Below are positions 11,560 to 22,009 of a stretch of DNA of 64,000 nt, piece after piece. The DNA comes from Shinisaurus crocodilurus. Its lineage: Eukaryota > Chordata > Lepidosauria > Squamata > Shinisauridae. Position 1 is the first letter of the stretch, and each line of letters begins with the position of its first letter. The translations under genes and the position numbers were made by a program. The DNA lies in assembly GCA_021292165.1 (NCBI GenBank), contig CM037880.1, positions 136,712,564-136,776,563 on the forward strand, in the 5' to 3' direction. The notes beneath the pieces were generated by a model. The model did not search any database, was not told the DNA's origin, and saw only the letters and a list, made by a program, of their open reading frames with translations.

Positions 11560-12480
11560 AAGATTGGTTTGGATTAAATTTTACATCTGCAGCAACTCAG
11601 ATGTGCCCAATGTGCGGTATGCCAGGCTCATAACAGTGGTAAGCCTGTAAAAAAAATAAAAATAAAAAAATAAAAAAAAACCAAAATGAGCATGCACCCC
11701 ACACCCTGGGGACCTTTTGTAAATATACAAATTGATTTTATTGAAATGCCCAAGTGTTGTTCCTATCAATATGTTCTTGTAGTTATTTGTATGTATTCTA
11801 AATGGGTTGAAGCATACCCTTGCGTGAAGGCTGACACCACAACAGTAAGAAAAAAAAATAATGCTAAAATAATTGATCCCCAGATTCAGAATACCTTGCT
11901 CCATAAACAGTGACAGGAGATCACATTTTACTGGACAGGTGGTAAGAGAAGTGTGCAGGACATTACAAGTCCAGCAACATTTCCATTGCCTGTATCATCC
12001 ACAATCTGCAGGAGCTATAGAAAGACATAATAGAATACTGAAAAGCAAACTGGCTACACAATATGTGCAGAGACAAGACTAAAATGGCTAGATGCACTGC
12101 CCATAGCCCTCATGAGTATGAGATCCACAGCAAATCAAGTAACTGGACTTGACCCCTCATGGGATATGAATGAGACACCAATCTAGACCTAGCCAGACAT
12201 ATACACCTGCTTGATGATACAATTCAAAATTACTGCAAGGCCCTAATGAGATGTGTGAAGACTTTTCATTCACAGATAGAGGTGGCTCAGCACCAGCCCA
12301 GCACTGAAGGACACTATTGAACCAAGTGACTGGATTCGTATTAAAATACATCAAAGAAGATCATCTGCTGGATCCAAAGTGGAAAAGCACCATACCAGGT
12401 ACTTTAAAGCTGTGAAGTGCCAAGGACTCCAGACGTGGATCCAAGCCTCCCAACATCTCTACCCGCGATGAGAATGAGGA
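11560..12480 (+). pseudogene. Integrase remnant of provirus A (pol 3' part)
   Basis: Integrase joins viral DNA to host DNA. The zinc-finger end (CAVC then QAHN) is readable near 11603-11632. The core carries IDF (first catalytic aspartate codon at 11734-11736), then KWVEAYP. In a different frame it carries SDRRSHF (second aspartate, 11912-11914) and AIERHN (glutamate, 12020-12022). The last two acids are 35 residues apart, the DD35E spacing. A later trace VKCQGLQTWIQASQ near 12411-12452 resembles the C-terminal domain of gammaretroviral integrases. Frameshifts separate the parts, an A-rich run interrupts near 11650-11680, and stops follow. No reverse transcriptase lies upstream. Non-functional. 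Confidence 0.8.
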
Positions 12481-12734
12481 CACAATAACGCCTCCACCAA
12501 TTCAGGGTGAAATGTGCTAGTAACCTCTGCCCCTGAAACAGAAGAATTTGTGCCAGGACATCAATATCATCTCAGACCTCGGACGGGACGACCATCAAAG
12601 ACAACACCCAGAGGATCGGACCAGAAGAACTGATGTCATCATTTTAGAAGAACACCACCTCAGCCTGAGCCAGGAGCCTTACTTATCAGCCCTTTAGTAC
12701 ATCAAAGTCAGAACAATCAGAAAAGATCCTTAAA

Positions 12735-12915
12735 TTGCTTTTGTTGCCCCTGACAAAAGCCTGGAAATATGGTCTTGGCTAACAAGCTGGATACCAAACC
12801 TAGGAAGTTGGGGTAGAGCAATTGTTCATGGATTAATAACCCCATTGCTTGAATTTGTTGGGTTTTATATATTATTGTTGTTAAGCAAGTGTTGTTTTAC
12901 TACATGCAGCAGAAG
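12735..12915 (+). pseudogene. Transmembrane-envelope-like remnant of provirus A
   Basis: Just upstream of the polypurine tract a trace reads WSWLTSWIPNLGSW, followed after a stop codon by a hydrophobic stretch near 12830-12900. This resembles the membrane-anchor end of retroviral transmembrane proteins. No surface subunit, fusion peptide or signal peptide is seen, and the frame is interrupted. Confidence 0.4.
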
Positions 12916-13041
12916 CAAAGCTCTGTATTGACTCAGAAAAAAATTGATGCTTGAAAGGATTGATCAAGAGAGAGAAAAGGTAAAAGAAGCTTTAGATGCT
13001 GAATGTAACAGTTACAAGTGTTAGTTGTGCTATAAAAGCAC

Positions 13042-13053
13042 AAAATGGGGGAA
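13042..13053 (+). promoter_or_regulatory. Polypurine tract of provirus A
   Basis: aaaatgggggaa directly abuts the 3' LTR, the expected site for priming plus-strand DNA synthesis. Confidence 0.8.
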
Positions 13054-13562
13054 TGTAGAAGTAAAATTTGTCCAGGCTTTAGTTTAAACAGAAAGGCCTG
13101 GAAGTCAGACCTTTCCTTCTACCTTACAGAAACATGTCCTGACATGTCAAGAGTCAGACCCTTTCCTTGACCTTCTGTAGAACAACCCTGGGGGCAAATC
13201 ACCCATCTATTGATTTGCCTAACCCTCTTTCCTGCTTATGCTAAAAGTACTGTGAGCCAGTATCACTTTGGGATTATCACCTTGGGAAAGACTACTGATT
13301 AGCATGATGGCTGGAAGATGGGCAATACCTGATCTTTTAATCTTGTCTAAATGTCTCCTTTTGAATTGTCTCAGTTTCCTGTACTGACTCAATTGTCACC
13401 TGACCTCTACATGATATTATTCAGTATAAATGGAAGTGTCTCCCTTGTGTTCTTGTTGGCATTCCTGACTGTGCTCAGATGCCATCCGTGAATTCACTAA
13501 TAAACTTTCCTCTCTAAGAACCTCTTAAAAACACAACGCAGTAGATCAATTTTTCCACAACA
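13054..13562 (+). repeat. 3' LTR of provirus A
   Basis: Same 509-bp length as the 5' LTR, with one visible difference (near 13439). Followed by the gttc target-site copy and then by resumed L1 sequence. Confidence 0.92.
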
Positions 13563-14333
13563 GTTCCATATACCCATAATAACTGTCCTTTTTTGCATTT
13601 GATACTACAAGTTAGTTTATCATTTAGGGCTATATCCCAAACTTCCTTATATCAATCAGTTATAAAGAAAACATGTTGTACTTTCCATTCCCTCGCTATC
13701 ATTAACCTAGCTGCAGTTAACAAGTTTACAATTAATTTTGGGCACAAGTAACTTTATCGGTTATTGATAACAATGCTAGTTTAGGACAAACCTCTAGATT
13801 AATACCAATAATTTCCGATATTTCTGCAAAAACCTCTCACCAAAATTCCAGTACATTTTTACAACTCCACCACATATGAACATATGTACGGTACCTTTTT
13901 CCTGACATCCTCTCCAGCAGAGTGTGGAGCAATTATTATCTATTCTATTTAATCTTACTGGAGTTAAGTACCATCTCCAAATTAGTTCATAAAAATTCTC
14001 CTTTATCCTAGTTGACATCACCTTCACAATCCGTCTATCCCATATATTGTTCCAGCCCACCTTTGAGGTCACCTCATCAAATTCATTATCCCATACTGCC
14101 TTTAGCTGCCCTCTTGTTCTTCTGCTTTTTGAATCAATCTGTATAAATCCCTTGTTATATCTCTTGTTGACGCATTGCCTTGTAAACCATCTCTAGACGT
14201 AACAATCTTTTCAAATTTAGTTAAATCCCTCTCATACTCAGTTTTCCTTTTCCACTTCTTCGACCACTGTTCTAACTGTAATAAATTTAACCACGACACT
14301 CTTCTTCTCCCAACAGTTTCCAGTATTTGGTCT

Positions 14334-14836
14334 CTAGTCCCCATTACTTTTTTTTCTACACATTTCCATCTCTTCTCTTTTTCTATAATTAAACAACAAA
14401 AACTTAGATTTGTCCCAATTAGTCTGTAGCCCCGTTACTTCCCCAAACTCCTTTAAGTGATTCTCCATCCTATCCATATTTTCTATAGGGTTTTCCATTG
14501 TCAAAAGAGTATCATCTGCAAAAAGATTTATTTTAATTTTCTCTTTAATCCCTATCCTACATATATTCCTATCTTCTCTAATTACATTTGCTAAAATCTC
14601 CATTACTAATGCAAACAAAATAGGAGAAAGGGGACAACCTTGTGTGGTTCCTCGACCTAGGTAAATTTGCTCTGTTAAACCATCGTTTACCATTACTGAC
14701 GAGACATTTTGTGAATATAATTGATTAACTACTACTCTAAATCTCTCTCCAAACCCTATAGTTTTTATTAAAAAATTTAATGCTGGCCATTCCACGCAAT
14801 CAAAGGCTTTGAAAATATTTAGTGCTATTATCCCAG
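14334..14836 (-). pseudogene. L1 ORF2 reverse-transcriptase fragment
   Basis: The minus-strand frame reads through the finger and palm parts of an L1 reverse transcriptase. Visible are the region ending in FDCVEW (block A aspartate), GTTQGCPLSPILF (block B') and FADDTLL (block C with both catalytic aspartates). Upstream domains, including the endonuclease, are missing because the insertion was 5' truncated. The open frame appears to continue to 14891, but those extra codons come from the solo LTR and are not L1. Downstream the frame breaks near 14334. Non-functional. Confidence 0.85.
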
Positions 14837-15677
14837 TGTGGCGGAGTGACAGGCAGAAGCCCGGGGAGGGGGGGGGGGGCAACCTGAACATTCCAGAGGC
14901 TCTGATTGGTTGATGGAGAGCATAGAACCCAAGGGAGTTGACTGTTAAGGGTTGTTGGTTGTCAGTTGGGGAAAAGACTGGGTTGGAGTGAGAGAGGGAG
15001 TGGAAGGTTAGTAGAGTAGGCAGGGAAAGGTGGTACTGAAGAGAAGACAGGAAATCTAGTAACTAAGTTGTGAGAAAGCAAACGTGAAGGTGTTAGTAGA
15101 GAACAGTTCACAGGAGTCTCCACTTAGGGAGTGAAGGACCTTCTGCCTGAGGAAGAAGGTGAAACTCTGGACTAGTGTGAGGGACAGTTAAGTTCCCTGG
15201 TCGGATACTGTAACTTTCAAGTAACCAAGCCAAATTGATACAAAGAGCACTGTGTATAACATCTGCCTGCCTTTAACCTGAATCTACGCAAAGAACAAGT
15301 TTGAATGTAAGTGTTGAAAATCCAAGTTATCTGTGCCTGAGTTGAATATCAGTTTTGAGACTCTGTTAGAACAATAAATCAATCTTTTTATTCAAAGTTC
15401 TAATTCTCCAGAGTCTGACTGGTGACAGGAAAGTAAGAAGTGAATTAACGGAGGGGCATCCTGCTTCAAGTACCTAATCAAATAAAACAAACTGCTCTTA
15501 ATAAAGACAAACAAACGTGGGTGAACAGCTACATATAAGACCTAAGACATATTATCGGCTAACGCAGTTTAAGAAGACAGCTTCAAGTCTGAAGTGACCC
15601 ATACAAGGGGGAACTTGGAGAGAGCAAAGTACACATTGAGGGTGTGGGCCTTGGAGTAAGGGGTCTCGTCCGCTACA
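14837..15677 (+). mobile_element. Solo LTR (841 bp) inside the L1
   Basis: Starts tgtggcgga and ends tccgctaca, imperfect inverted termini of the TG...CA type. Perfect 5-bp copies of cccag flank it (14832-14836, 15678-15682). An aataaa signal near 15372 suggests plus orientation. No internal retroviral sequence remains, so recombination between two LTRs is the likely origin. It is unrelated by eye to the LTRs of A and B. Confidence 0.8.
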
Positions 15678-15720
15678 CCCAGCTCTCAATTTATTTTTCT
15701 TTATGTGCAAAAGTCATTCT

Positions 15721-16080
15721 ATGCTGACTTCTAAATGAGGCACAGCAGTCCTGGTGTTCATCAGCCAAAGCTAGTCACAGATGGTGGCTCAGAGGTAGAG
15801 CCAGTTGTAACTGTTCCCCACAGGCTCAGTAGCGTAGCTGAAGATGGATCTCCGGGCCGACATCCAGGGCCCTGCAGACCAGGGGTGTCCAAATGACCAC
15901 CCAGAAAGTGGCAGGTGATGGAGGCAGCAGCAAACAGGCCCAGCGTTAGCGCATGGGCCAGCATGGACATGCTGAAACTCCCTGGGGTTAACGCTGGTCA
16001 CCACAGCAGCCTTCCCTAACATTTTATTGTTAGGAGGCAGCCAGCTGGACATGTACATGGTTACAGATGCTCATTTTATT
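15721..16080. other. GC-richer segment with overlapping minus-strand open frames, unrecognised
   Basis: Two minus-strand frames of 69 and 89 codons overlap at 15761-16058. One has a hydrophobic, alanine-rich stretch (MSMLAHALTLGLFAAASI). A mixture of coding-like traces in two frames could mean a processed pseudogene with a frameshift, but I do not recognise a parent gene and see no poly(A) or TSD. Confidence 0.25.
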
Positions 16081-17352
16081 ATTTTTACTTTAAATATATA
16101 TTATTGTTTTCTACAAGGAAATGGAACTTATTCCCAAGTAAATCTCTTTAGGATCAGGGTTGCAGAAACAAACTTCATTTTATTCCTGTGGTTGTGATGG
16201 TGCTGTGATTAAAGTGAGTTTGAAATGCAAAACTGTGAATGGTCAGGGTATTTCTTTCTTTTTTTAATCAGGGTTGGCAAACAGCTTGGGGGGGGGGTTG
16301 TTCTAACATACCAGGGATATAAAAGCAGTTGTGAAGCATGGAATTGGGGGGGGGGGAGAGAATAGAAATGTTAGCTGTGTGCTTCACAAATAAAGTAATG
16401 CACATGGCCATCTAAAGGGGCCACCCATAAGACCATTAAGTCCAGGGTTTGAAATTGGCCAACTGCACCACTGTATGGGCGTGGTGACCCACTAACAAAA
16501 AGTACAAATCCAGATTTTGTTTACTATAGACCAGAGATTCTAATATCAAATGTTAAAAATCTACCATGACTAGGAGAGCTACACAATGACCCAGTCACTC
16601 ACAGGCAACCAATTAGTACACTCATGAGCACCAACCTCAGGACTGTTTCCAGACAATATGAGCACACAGGGAAGCACTCACACAACCACTTCATTCATCA
16701 CATGGCCCAGCAGAGCAAAAAGGCAAATTAAATCTACCCAGGCCTCATCTAAGTGGATCTAACAATGGTTGCATAGATCTGCAAGAATGTCCTGCAAGAA
16801 ACTGAGAAAAGTATTAGAACTTTGGCAATAGGAAACATGAACACAAATTGGTCATGGGGGTGATGGGGGTCAGTTTCCTCTATCTCCTCTTTTCCCAAGA
16901 AGCAAATGAGGAACCCAAGATGAGTCACAGGAAAAGTCCCTTTTTATTTTAGATTCAGGTTAATGCTGACGGCTTCCCTGCTTTTCCTTGAGATATCTGG
17001 CTTCCACTTGACAGTTGCTCCACTTTTCTCAGGATTGGGCCTTCCTGCCTCCTTAGGGCAGGGAAGCCACAAACTTTCCCTGCCTCCTTACCAGTGTAGT
17101 GGAACCAGGAATCACAGGGTCAAAGCGGCGGGACATTCTGATCAATAGGGACTATGAAGTTATCTGCCACATCCCTCAGGCTTCCCTGTTCCCTCTGAGC
17201 TTAGCTGCAATACTCAACTGGGGTGGGGAATGGATTTTCTCAGCAACATAATATTGTTATGAATTAGGTATCCCTTTTTGCAATGCAAAACATTTTGGAG
17301 TGGCTTGGTCTTGAAGACCCATTAGCTTTACAAAAAACCTACAGAAGACATA
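16081..17352. other. No gene seen
   Basis: Unique sequence with homopolymer G runs near 16290 and 16350. A possible foldback-MITE fragment lies near 16125-16170 (cttattcccaagtaaatc). Confidence 0.4.

Positions 17353-17396
<44 letters not shown>
17353..17396. repeat. (CA)n microsatellite
   Basis: About 21 uninterrupted CA units. Confidence 0.95.
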
Positions 17397-17399
<3 letters not shown>

Positions 17400-17403
<4 letters not shown>

Positions 17404-18905
17404 GCGGGGCAGGAGAGAGAGAGATCAACACAGCTGCTTGCATTTTTGGACTCTCCTTGGGGATGTGGCTATGTGAACTGTCATGATGAGTGCCTGCACT
17501 TCAAAATTTACTACTACATCACTGCTCCTTTTTTCAGTTTCTGATCCGTGCTGCCAACCTCCTTTCTCCTTCTGCTTAAGTCCTCTGTGGTTGACATTCA
17601 ATAGGAAGGGTGACAGGTGGCTACTCCCTGCAGCAATCACCAGTGTGGGCATGATATCCAGCCCCAGAGGGCATCTGTTTCCCAGGATCCCGCAGCTCTG
17701 GCTCCTTCACCTTTTTCTCCAGTTCAGGTCAGGGTGGGTTGGGCTATGCCCCAGGTCACAGACGGGGCGGGGGGGGGGAGTTCAAAACTACCAAATAGTT
17801 GTACTGAGATAGGCAGCCACCAACAGATATTCTCAGAAATGGTTGAACTCCCACTTCAAAAGCAGAGAGAGCAAGATATACATCAAGGAACCATTCATTT
17901 GGCAAAGTGATTTTGTCTGGCTCCTTAAAATTAAGCTCTCCCTTCTTCTGTACAAAAACCCGAAAGGAAGATTAATGCCACATTCCAAATTGATAGTTCA
18001 AAGATAATGATTTTCTTTTAGATATCCAAGTGCAGTTGAGAGTCTTTGGGTTACAGGCAGTGTGATGAGACCCAGTTTCTTTTATCATGTCAGGTCCACT
18101 CCACATTTCTCAGGTCGTCAGAAGTCATGCATTTTAATATCCAGTTCCACTCTACAAGTACTCCTTTCTCTCAGAAGAAGCTAAAATGGAGTCACTCAGA
18201 CTATCAAATCCCCCCTTCAATATGCTGTTCAAAGCCACTGTAGAGGTACAGCTGAAACCCATTAATTTCAATTGAGCCCAAATGGCCCATAAGTCATGTG
18301 GAAACTTGTTTTCCTCTGGGATAGTTTGCTACAGAGCCTTTCTTGAGCTTCCAAGTTCTTTTTTTATTATTCTGCTTAATTTTCCTGAGAAAAGTTAGGA
18401 AGACTAAAACACAAGAAGGACATTCACAAGAAAAAAGATAAGAGAACACCAATCTGTAACTTGAGGCTAAAGGATTTGAAGTACTTTTTGTTACATTCTA
18501 AAATGTCAGTCTTTAATAGCTTGGAGCAATGTTTTTCTTAAGCCTAGCCTAGAAATAAAGAGACCTTCCATATTGTAACTTGAAGGCATAAATTGTTACC
18601 ACTGGCCCTAGCCAAACATAAAGAAATATTAACTCTTACAATCTATACGATTTATGAATATGTGGACATTAAGTATGCATTCAATTGTTCATCTGATCTG
18701 GTGTTTTTCAAGAGGACATACTGAAATATTAAGAACTCTAAATATGCAGCCCAAGGGATGACTGTATATTAGTCCAATATGAGCAAGTTTAAATATGGGA
18801 AGGGGGAACTGGAATTATGAAGTCATTAAACAGTCAGAGAACTATTAGACTGCATCAACTATAATACCACATATATGGAAGGCTTACATGCCAAATAAAC
18901 GGAAT
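17400..18905. other. No gene seen
   Basis: Mostly unique sequence. Open frames of up to 109 codons near 17480-17910 overlap one another in several frames without a recognisable domain, so I do not call them. Confidence 0.4.
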
Positions 18906-18909
18906 ATAT

Positions 18910-19020
18910 CAGCTTTCCCTAACCTGGTGCCCTCCATATGTTGGATTATAAGTCCCACCATCCCCAGCCAGCAGGTAAGTGGATGGTGGGAGTTGTAGTC
19001 CAACCCATCTGGAGAGCTGC
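18910..19020. repeat. hAT-type foldback MITE (TCCCAACCTGG family)
   Basis: Imperfect inverted halves: ctttccctaacctggtgccc and attataagtcccacc against ggtgggagttgtagtcc. Same family as the well-bounded copy at 32818-32938. Confidence 0.6.
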
Positions 19021-19025
19021 GATTT

Positions 19026-19600
19026 ATGAACGTAAGTACTGTATTGCCTTTCCAGGTCAGACCAAGAAATTACCTTGTCTAATATTCTGTTTCTAACAGC
19101 AGCCAGCCGGATGTCTTTGGAAGTTTACACGCAATGCATGAAGCTGATTGCCTTTCCTCTTTATTTATCCCCAAAGCTAGGTACTCAAGGGAGACATTGC
19201 CTCTGAATAAGATGCTTCCATTTAACTACAGGCAGCGAAAGAATCCTCCACGAGTTTGTCTCGTCCTAGTTACAACCCATCTAAGCTAGCGGCCACCTTC
19301 ACTGATATCATTACATCTTGTGGTAGTGAATGCCATTAATTTCCATATGCACTGCATGAAGGAGTACTAACTGTCTATCATGAACCTGTTGACAGTCAAC
19401 TTCACAGCATGGCCCTGAGTTCTAGCATTAGGAGACGTGAAGAAAAAAATCTCTGCCTACTTCCATCACACATTTATAGACCTCTGTTTGGTCCTCCTTT
19501 ATGAGCCTTAAGCAGTTTCTACTAGGTACTTCTTTTTTGCCCTAGATTTTCTTCTGACTTGTCCAGCATGAATTTTCATAGAAAATAGCCTACTTCTTCA
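19026..19600 (+). repeat. Old dispersed amniote repeat, LINE-like
   Basis: Phrases such as ggtcagaccaagaaatta, tgtctaatattctgtttc and acatcttgtggtagtgaat follow, in order, a repeat I remember as widespread in lizard, turtle and bird genomes. I think it is LINE-derived (CR1/L3-like) but cannot confirm the family. Confidence 0.45.
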
Positions 19601-19839
19601 AATACATGCATCTGATTTGCCTAGAAATAGAACATCTCCAAGATAACTGCAACAAAGTAATATCTGCTAATACAATATTCTGAATCAATCATTCGCCAAT
19701 ATCAGTTGTTCGTTACCTTGGTTGGTTACACATAGTTGTGGGTGATCTTTACATCTGAAGAATGGGATGATTGAAAATCAAATAAATAAATATGCCAACA
19801 GTCAATTTTCCATGCTATTTTCATTGATGTTTTTAAATG

Positions 19840-19960
19840 GTAAGACAACATGTTTTTACAAAATCCACATTTGGGTGACATCTTTATTAGGACCAACCAA
19901 AATGTCACAAAACAGTGAGCAAACCTTTGAGTTCTCAAAAAAAAACCTCTTCATCAGGTT
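19840..19960. repeat. Unclassified dispersed repeat, copy 1
   Basis: Shares ttaggaccaaccaaaat with 21225 and similar flanks (ccacatttgggtgac against ccacagttgggcaat). Ends unknown. Confidence 0.5.
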
Positions 19961-20346
19961 GGGGGTGGTGGAAAGAGGACAAACAGGAGTTTGAGGAAAA
20001 ACAAGAAAAGTACAAAAACTAGGCCAGATATTGTAGTTATAAGGTCTGCAGACCCAGTCTCAAGATGGGAGATTTCAGATTGAATGAACTAGTCTCTGCT
20101 TGAATTTGCAGGTATCAGGTTACACATAGGATTCTGAAATAAAGAAGCAATGGCTGACCCCCATTTTTGAAAATATAAAGCCTGGCTGTCACCCCAGTCT
20201 GTCTCTAGCCTTAAACCACACACAGGTCCCTGGCTCAGCAAAGAGCAGAAGAGAAACATGACAGTCTTCATATTAGCAAAGCAAGAGATTAATTTTGGGT
20301 GGTATACTAAGTTTAAATTGAAGTCAAATTGAGTAACATTATGTAG

Positions 20347-21026
20347 CAGGGATGGGGACTCGGACTCCAGGACTCGACTCATGAGTCGGACTGAGTCCCC
20401 CCTCTGACTCGAGTCCCAATATTTTTAATGGGACTCGAGACTCAACTCGGGACTTGAGACCAAGGACTCGTCAACATCCCTGCTTGATGCCACCTGCAGG
20501 TGCTGTCTGGACCTAGTTGCAGTAACAGTCGAAGTTTATTTTTTAAAATCATTTTCCTAAAATGCAACCTTTCAGGTATTTTGGGTTTGGCTGCCTCTGC
20601 CTGCCTGTTTGGGGTTCCCTGCCTCCTCTGCCTGCCTGGTCTCTTCTTAACCAGTTCCACAGTTTGAATTGTCCAAGACAAAGGCCTCTGCCTGCCTGCT
20701 TTGTGGTTCCCTGCCTCCTCTGCCTGCCTGGTTGTTTTGGGTTTGTCTGCCTGGTCTGTTCTTGTCAAAATCAGTGGCAGAGTTTTGAGATAAAAAGGCA
20801 CACTTGTGCCTAGAATGTATTTAAGCCACACATCTGAAGTAGCCTTATTTTGTTGGGGAAAAAACCCATTGATTTTAATAGGGGCTCGTGGAGTCAGCTT
20901 TGGGAGTGACTCGTGACTCGTGAGTCACCATTTTGGACCAAGGACTTGGACTCGGACTCGAGACTCGGGTCCAAAGACTCGTGACTCGACTCGTGACTCA
21001 AGACCAAGGACTCTTCAACATCCCTG
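20347..21026. mobile_element. Non-autonomous hAT-type element with GACTC-rich ends, perfect 8-bp TSD
   Basis: Begins cagggatggggactcggac and ends caacatccctg. Identical 8-bp copies of ttatgtag flank it (20339-20346 and 21027-21034), as expected for hAT transposition. Both end regions are packed with GACTCG/CGAGTC repeats in opposite orientations (20355-20470 and 20890-21010) and should fold into long stems. The centre (20580-20770) repeats a ctgcctgcctggt-rich unit. Short open frames over this centre are by-products of the repeats. No transposase is present. Confidence 0.85.
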
Positions 21027-21114
21027 TTATGTAGTGATGGGAGGGAATAGAACCCTGAAAATGCAAAGTCCCACTGGTAGAAAATAACCCTCCTTCTGAT
21101 TGTAGACACTGTTC

Positions 21115-21320
21115 TGAATGGCTAAATATGTTATTCTCCAAGGCACATAAAAGCAAAATGTAGCTGTATTGGCCCATAAGAAAAAACTCCAAAATCCACA
21201 GTTGGGCAATCCCTGTATTAGGACCAACCAAAATCTCTCAAAATAGACAACCAGCTTTCAAATTTTCAAGAATGCTTCAACAGGCTGGCTGATGCACAAA
21301 GCATTAGGCTAGATGTTGTA
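21115..21320. repeat. Unclassified dispersed repeat, copy 2
   Basis: Shares the ttaggaccaaccaaaat core and the following layout with 19840-19960. The distal ttcaacaggctgg resembles the ttcatcaggttgg end of copy 1. Confidence 0.5.
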
Positions 21321-21364
21321 GTATACCATTATACCATTGAGGCCTTTTTTATTCCGCAAGCCAT

Positions 21365-21428
21365 TTTGACTGGGGATGATAGGAGTTGTAGTCCAACACA
21401 TCTGGTTAACAGGTTAGGGAAGGCTGCT
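21365..21428. repeat. Half copy of hAT-type foldback MITE
   Basis: ataggagttgtagtccaac followed by cagg and ttagggaaggctgc matches the right half of the family at 32818-32938. Confidence 0.5.
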
Positions 21429-21516
21429 TTAAGTTTACCTGGCTAGCAGAACAGAAAACAAGATCTGCAAAACAGTATCAGAAATCCTGCCATATTCCGT
21501 GGCAGAGAATCGAGGG

Positions 21517-21598
21517 CTGATCAGAGATAAGAGCTTTCACCTGCTGTGCAGAGACAAAGTCTCACTGCACAAAGGGTAAAGCTCTTATCTCTGATCAG
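21517..21598. repeat. 82-nt hairpin with perfect 21-bp stem
   Basis: Arms 21517-21537 and 21578-21598 are exact inverse complements (21 of 21). The inner part pairs further (gtgcagagac against gtctcactgcac with a small bulge), leaving a tiny loop. A third, direct version of the arm (aatcagagacaagagcttt) follows at about 21604. This is probably the core of a foldback MITE; its size and shape are also those of a microRNA precursor. Confidence 0.8.
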
Positions 21599-21752
21599 CT
21601 GCTAATCAGAGACAAGAGCTTTTTTCCTGGTGGGAGAGTGGGCGGGGCCTGGCAAAGAAGCTGGCAGGCTGGATGGGCAACCCCTGTGGGTAGTATGAGG
21701 CTACAGACCAGAGATTCCTCACCTGTGGCCTAGTGTCTGTCTGTCCCTGGTA

Positions 21753-22008
21753 CAGGCAGTCCCCAAGTTAAGAACGTCCGACTTACAGACAACCCATACT
21801 TAAGAACGGACTTCTGGGCTCCCCAGCACTCACTACATTGTTTACGTAGAGTACATAGCGTAGTATACTATGCAATTTGCATAATTTACACAATTTGCGT
21901 AAATTCTGATTTTAACGTATAGAACGCTATGCTGTTCCGACTTACATACAAATTCGACTTAAAGACATTCTTAAGAATGGAACTTGTTCATAACCTGGGG
22001 ATTGCCTG
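21753..22008. mobile_element. Tigger-type MITE with TA target duplication
   Basis: Ends caggcagtccccaagtta and taacctggggattgcctg are inverted copies, flanked by TA on both sides (21751-21752, 22009-22010). Termini of this type are known from Tc1/mariner-Tigger elements. At 256 bp it has no transposase. Confidence 0.8.
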
Positions 22009-22009
22009 T

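Larger units (their letters stand above)
7418..13562 (+). mobile_element. Provirus A: endogenous retrovirus-like element, tRNA-His type primer site, internally deleted
   Basis: Two 509-bp LTRs flank about 5.1 kb. LTRs begin TG and end CA, and 4-bp copies of gttc flank the element (7414-7417, 13563-13566), as is usual for gammaretrovirus-like elements. A primer-binding site, a splice-donor-like site, a gag trace, integrase traces, a transmembrane-envelope-like trace and a polypurine tract appear in proviral order. No reverse transcriptase, RNase H or surface envelope region was seen, and every coding trace is broken. By eye the LTRs differ at one position, so integration was recent even though the inside is decayed. 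That combination suggests copying by enzymes from another element. It sits in the L1 at 7151-15720. Confidence 0.9.
7151..15720 (-). mobile_element. L1 LINE, 5' truncated, split by a provirus and a solo LTR
   Basis: Identical 17-bp copies of tgtgcaaaagtcattct (7151-7167 and 15704-15720) bracket one minus-strand L1. Its parts are 15683-15703, 13563-14836 and 7168-7417. Provirus A sits between the last two and a solo LTR between the first two. The 14334-14836 part encodes reverse transcriptase with the catalytic motif FADDTLL and the upstream GTTQGCPLSP motif. The 13794-14072 part encodes the cysteine-bearing region downstream (motif ENFYELIWRWYLTP). The 7168-7417 part is the 3' end with T-rich tail. 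Frameshifts and truncation make it inactive. About 1.5 kb of L1 was originally inserted. Confidence 0.85.

Noticed and set aside
17353..17396. CA array considered as a Z-DNA or CRISPR-like repeat
   Set aside because: A simple dinucleotide microsatellite, common in vertebrate DNA; there are no spacers and no CRISPR array anywhere in the window.
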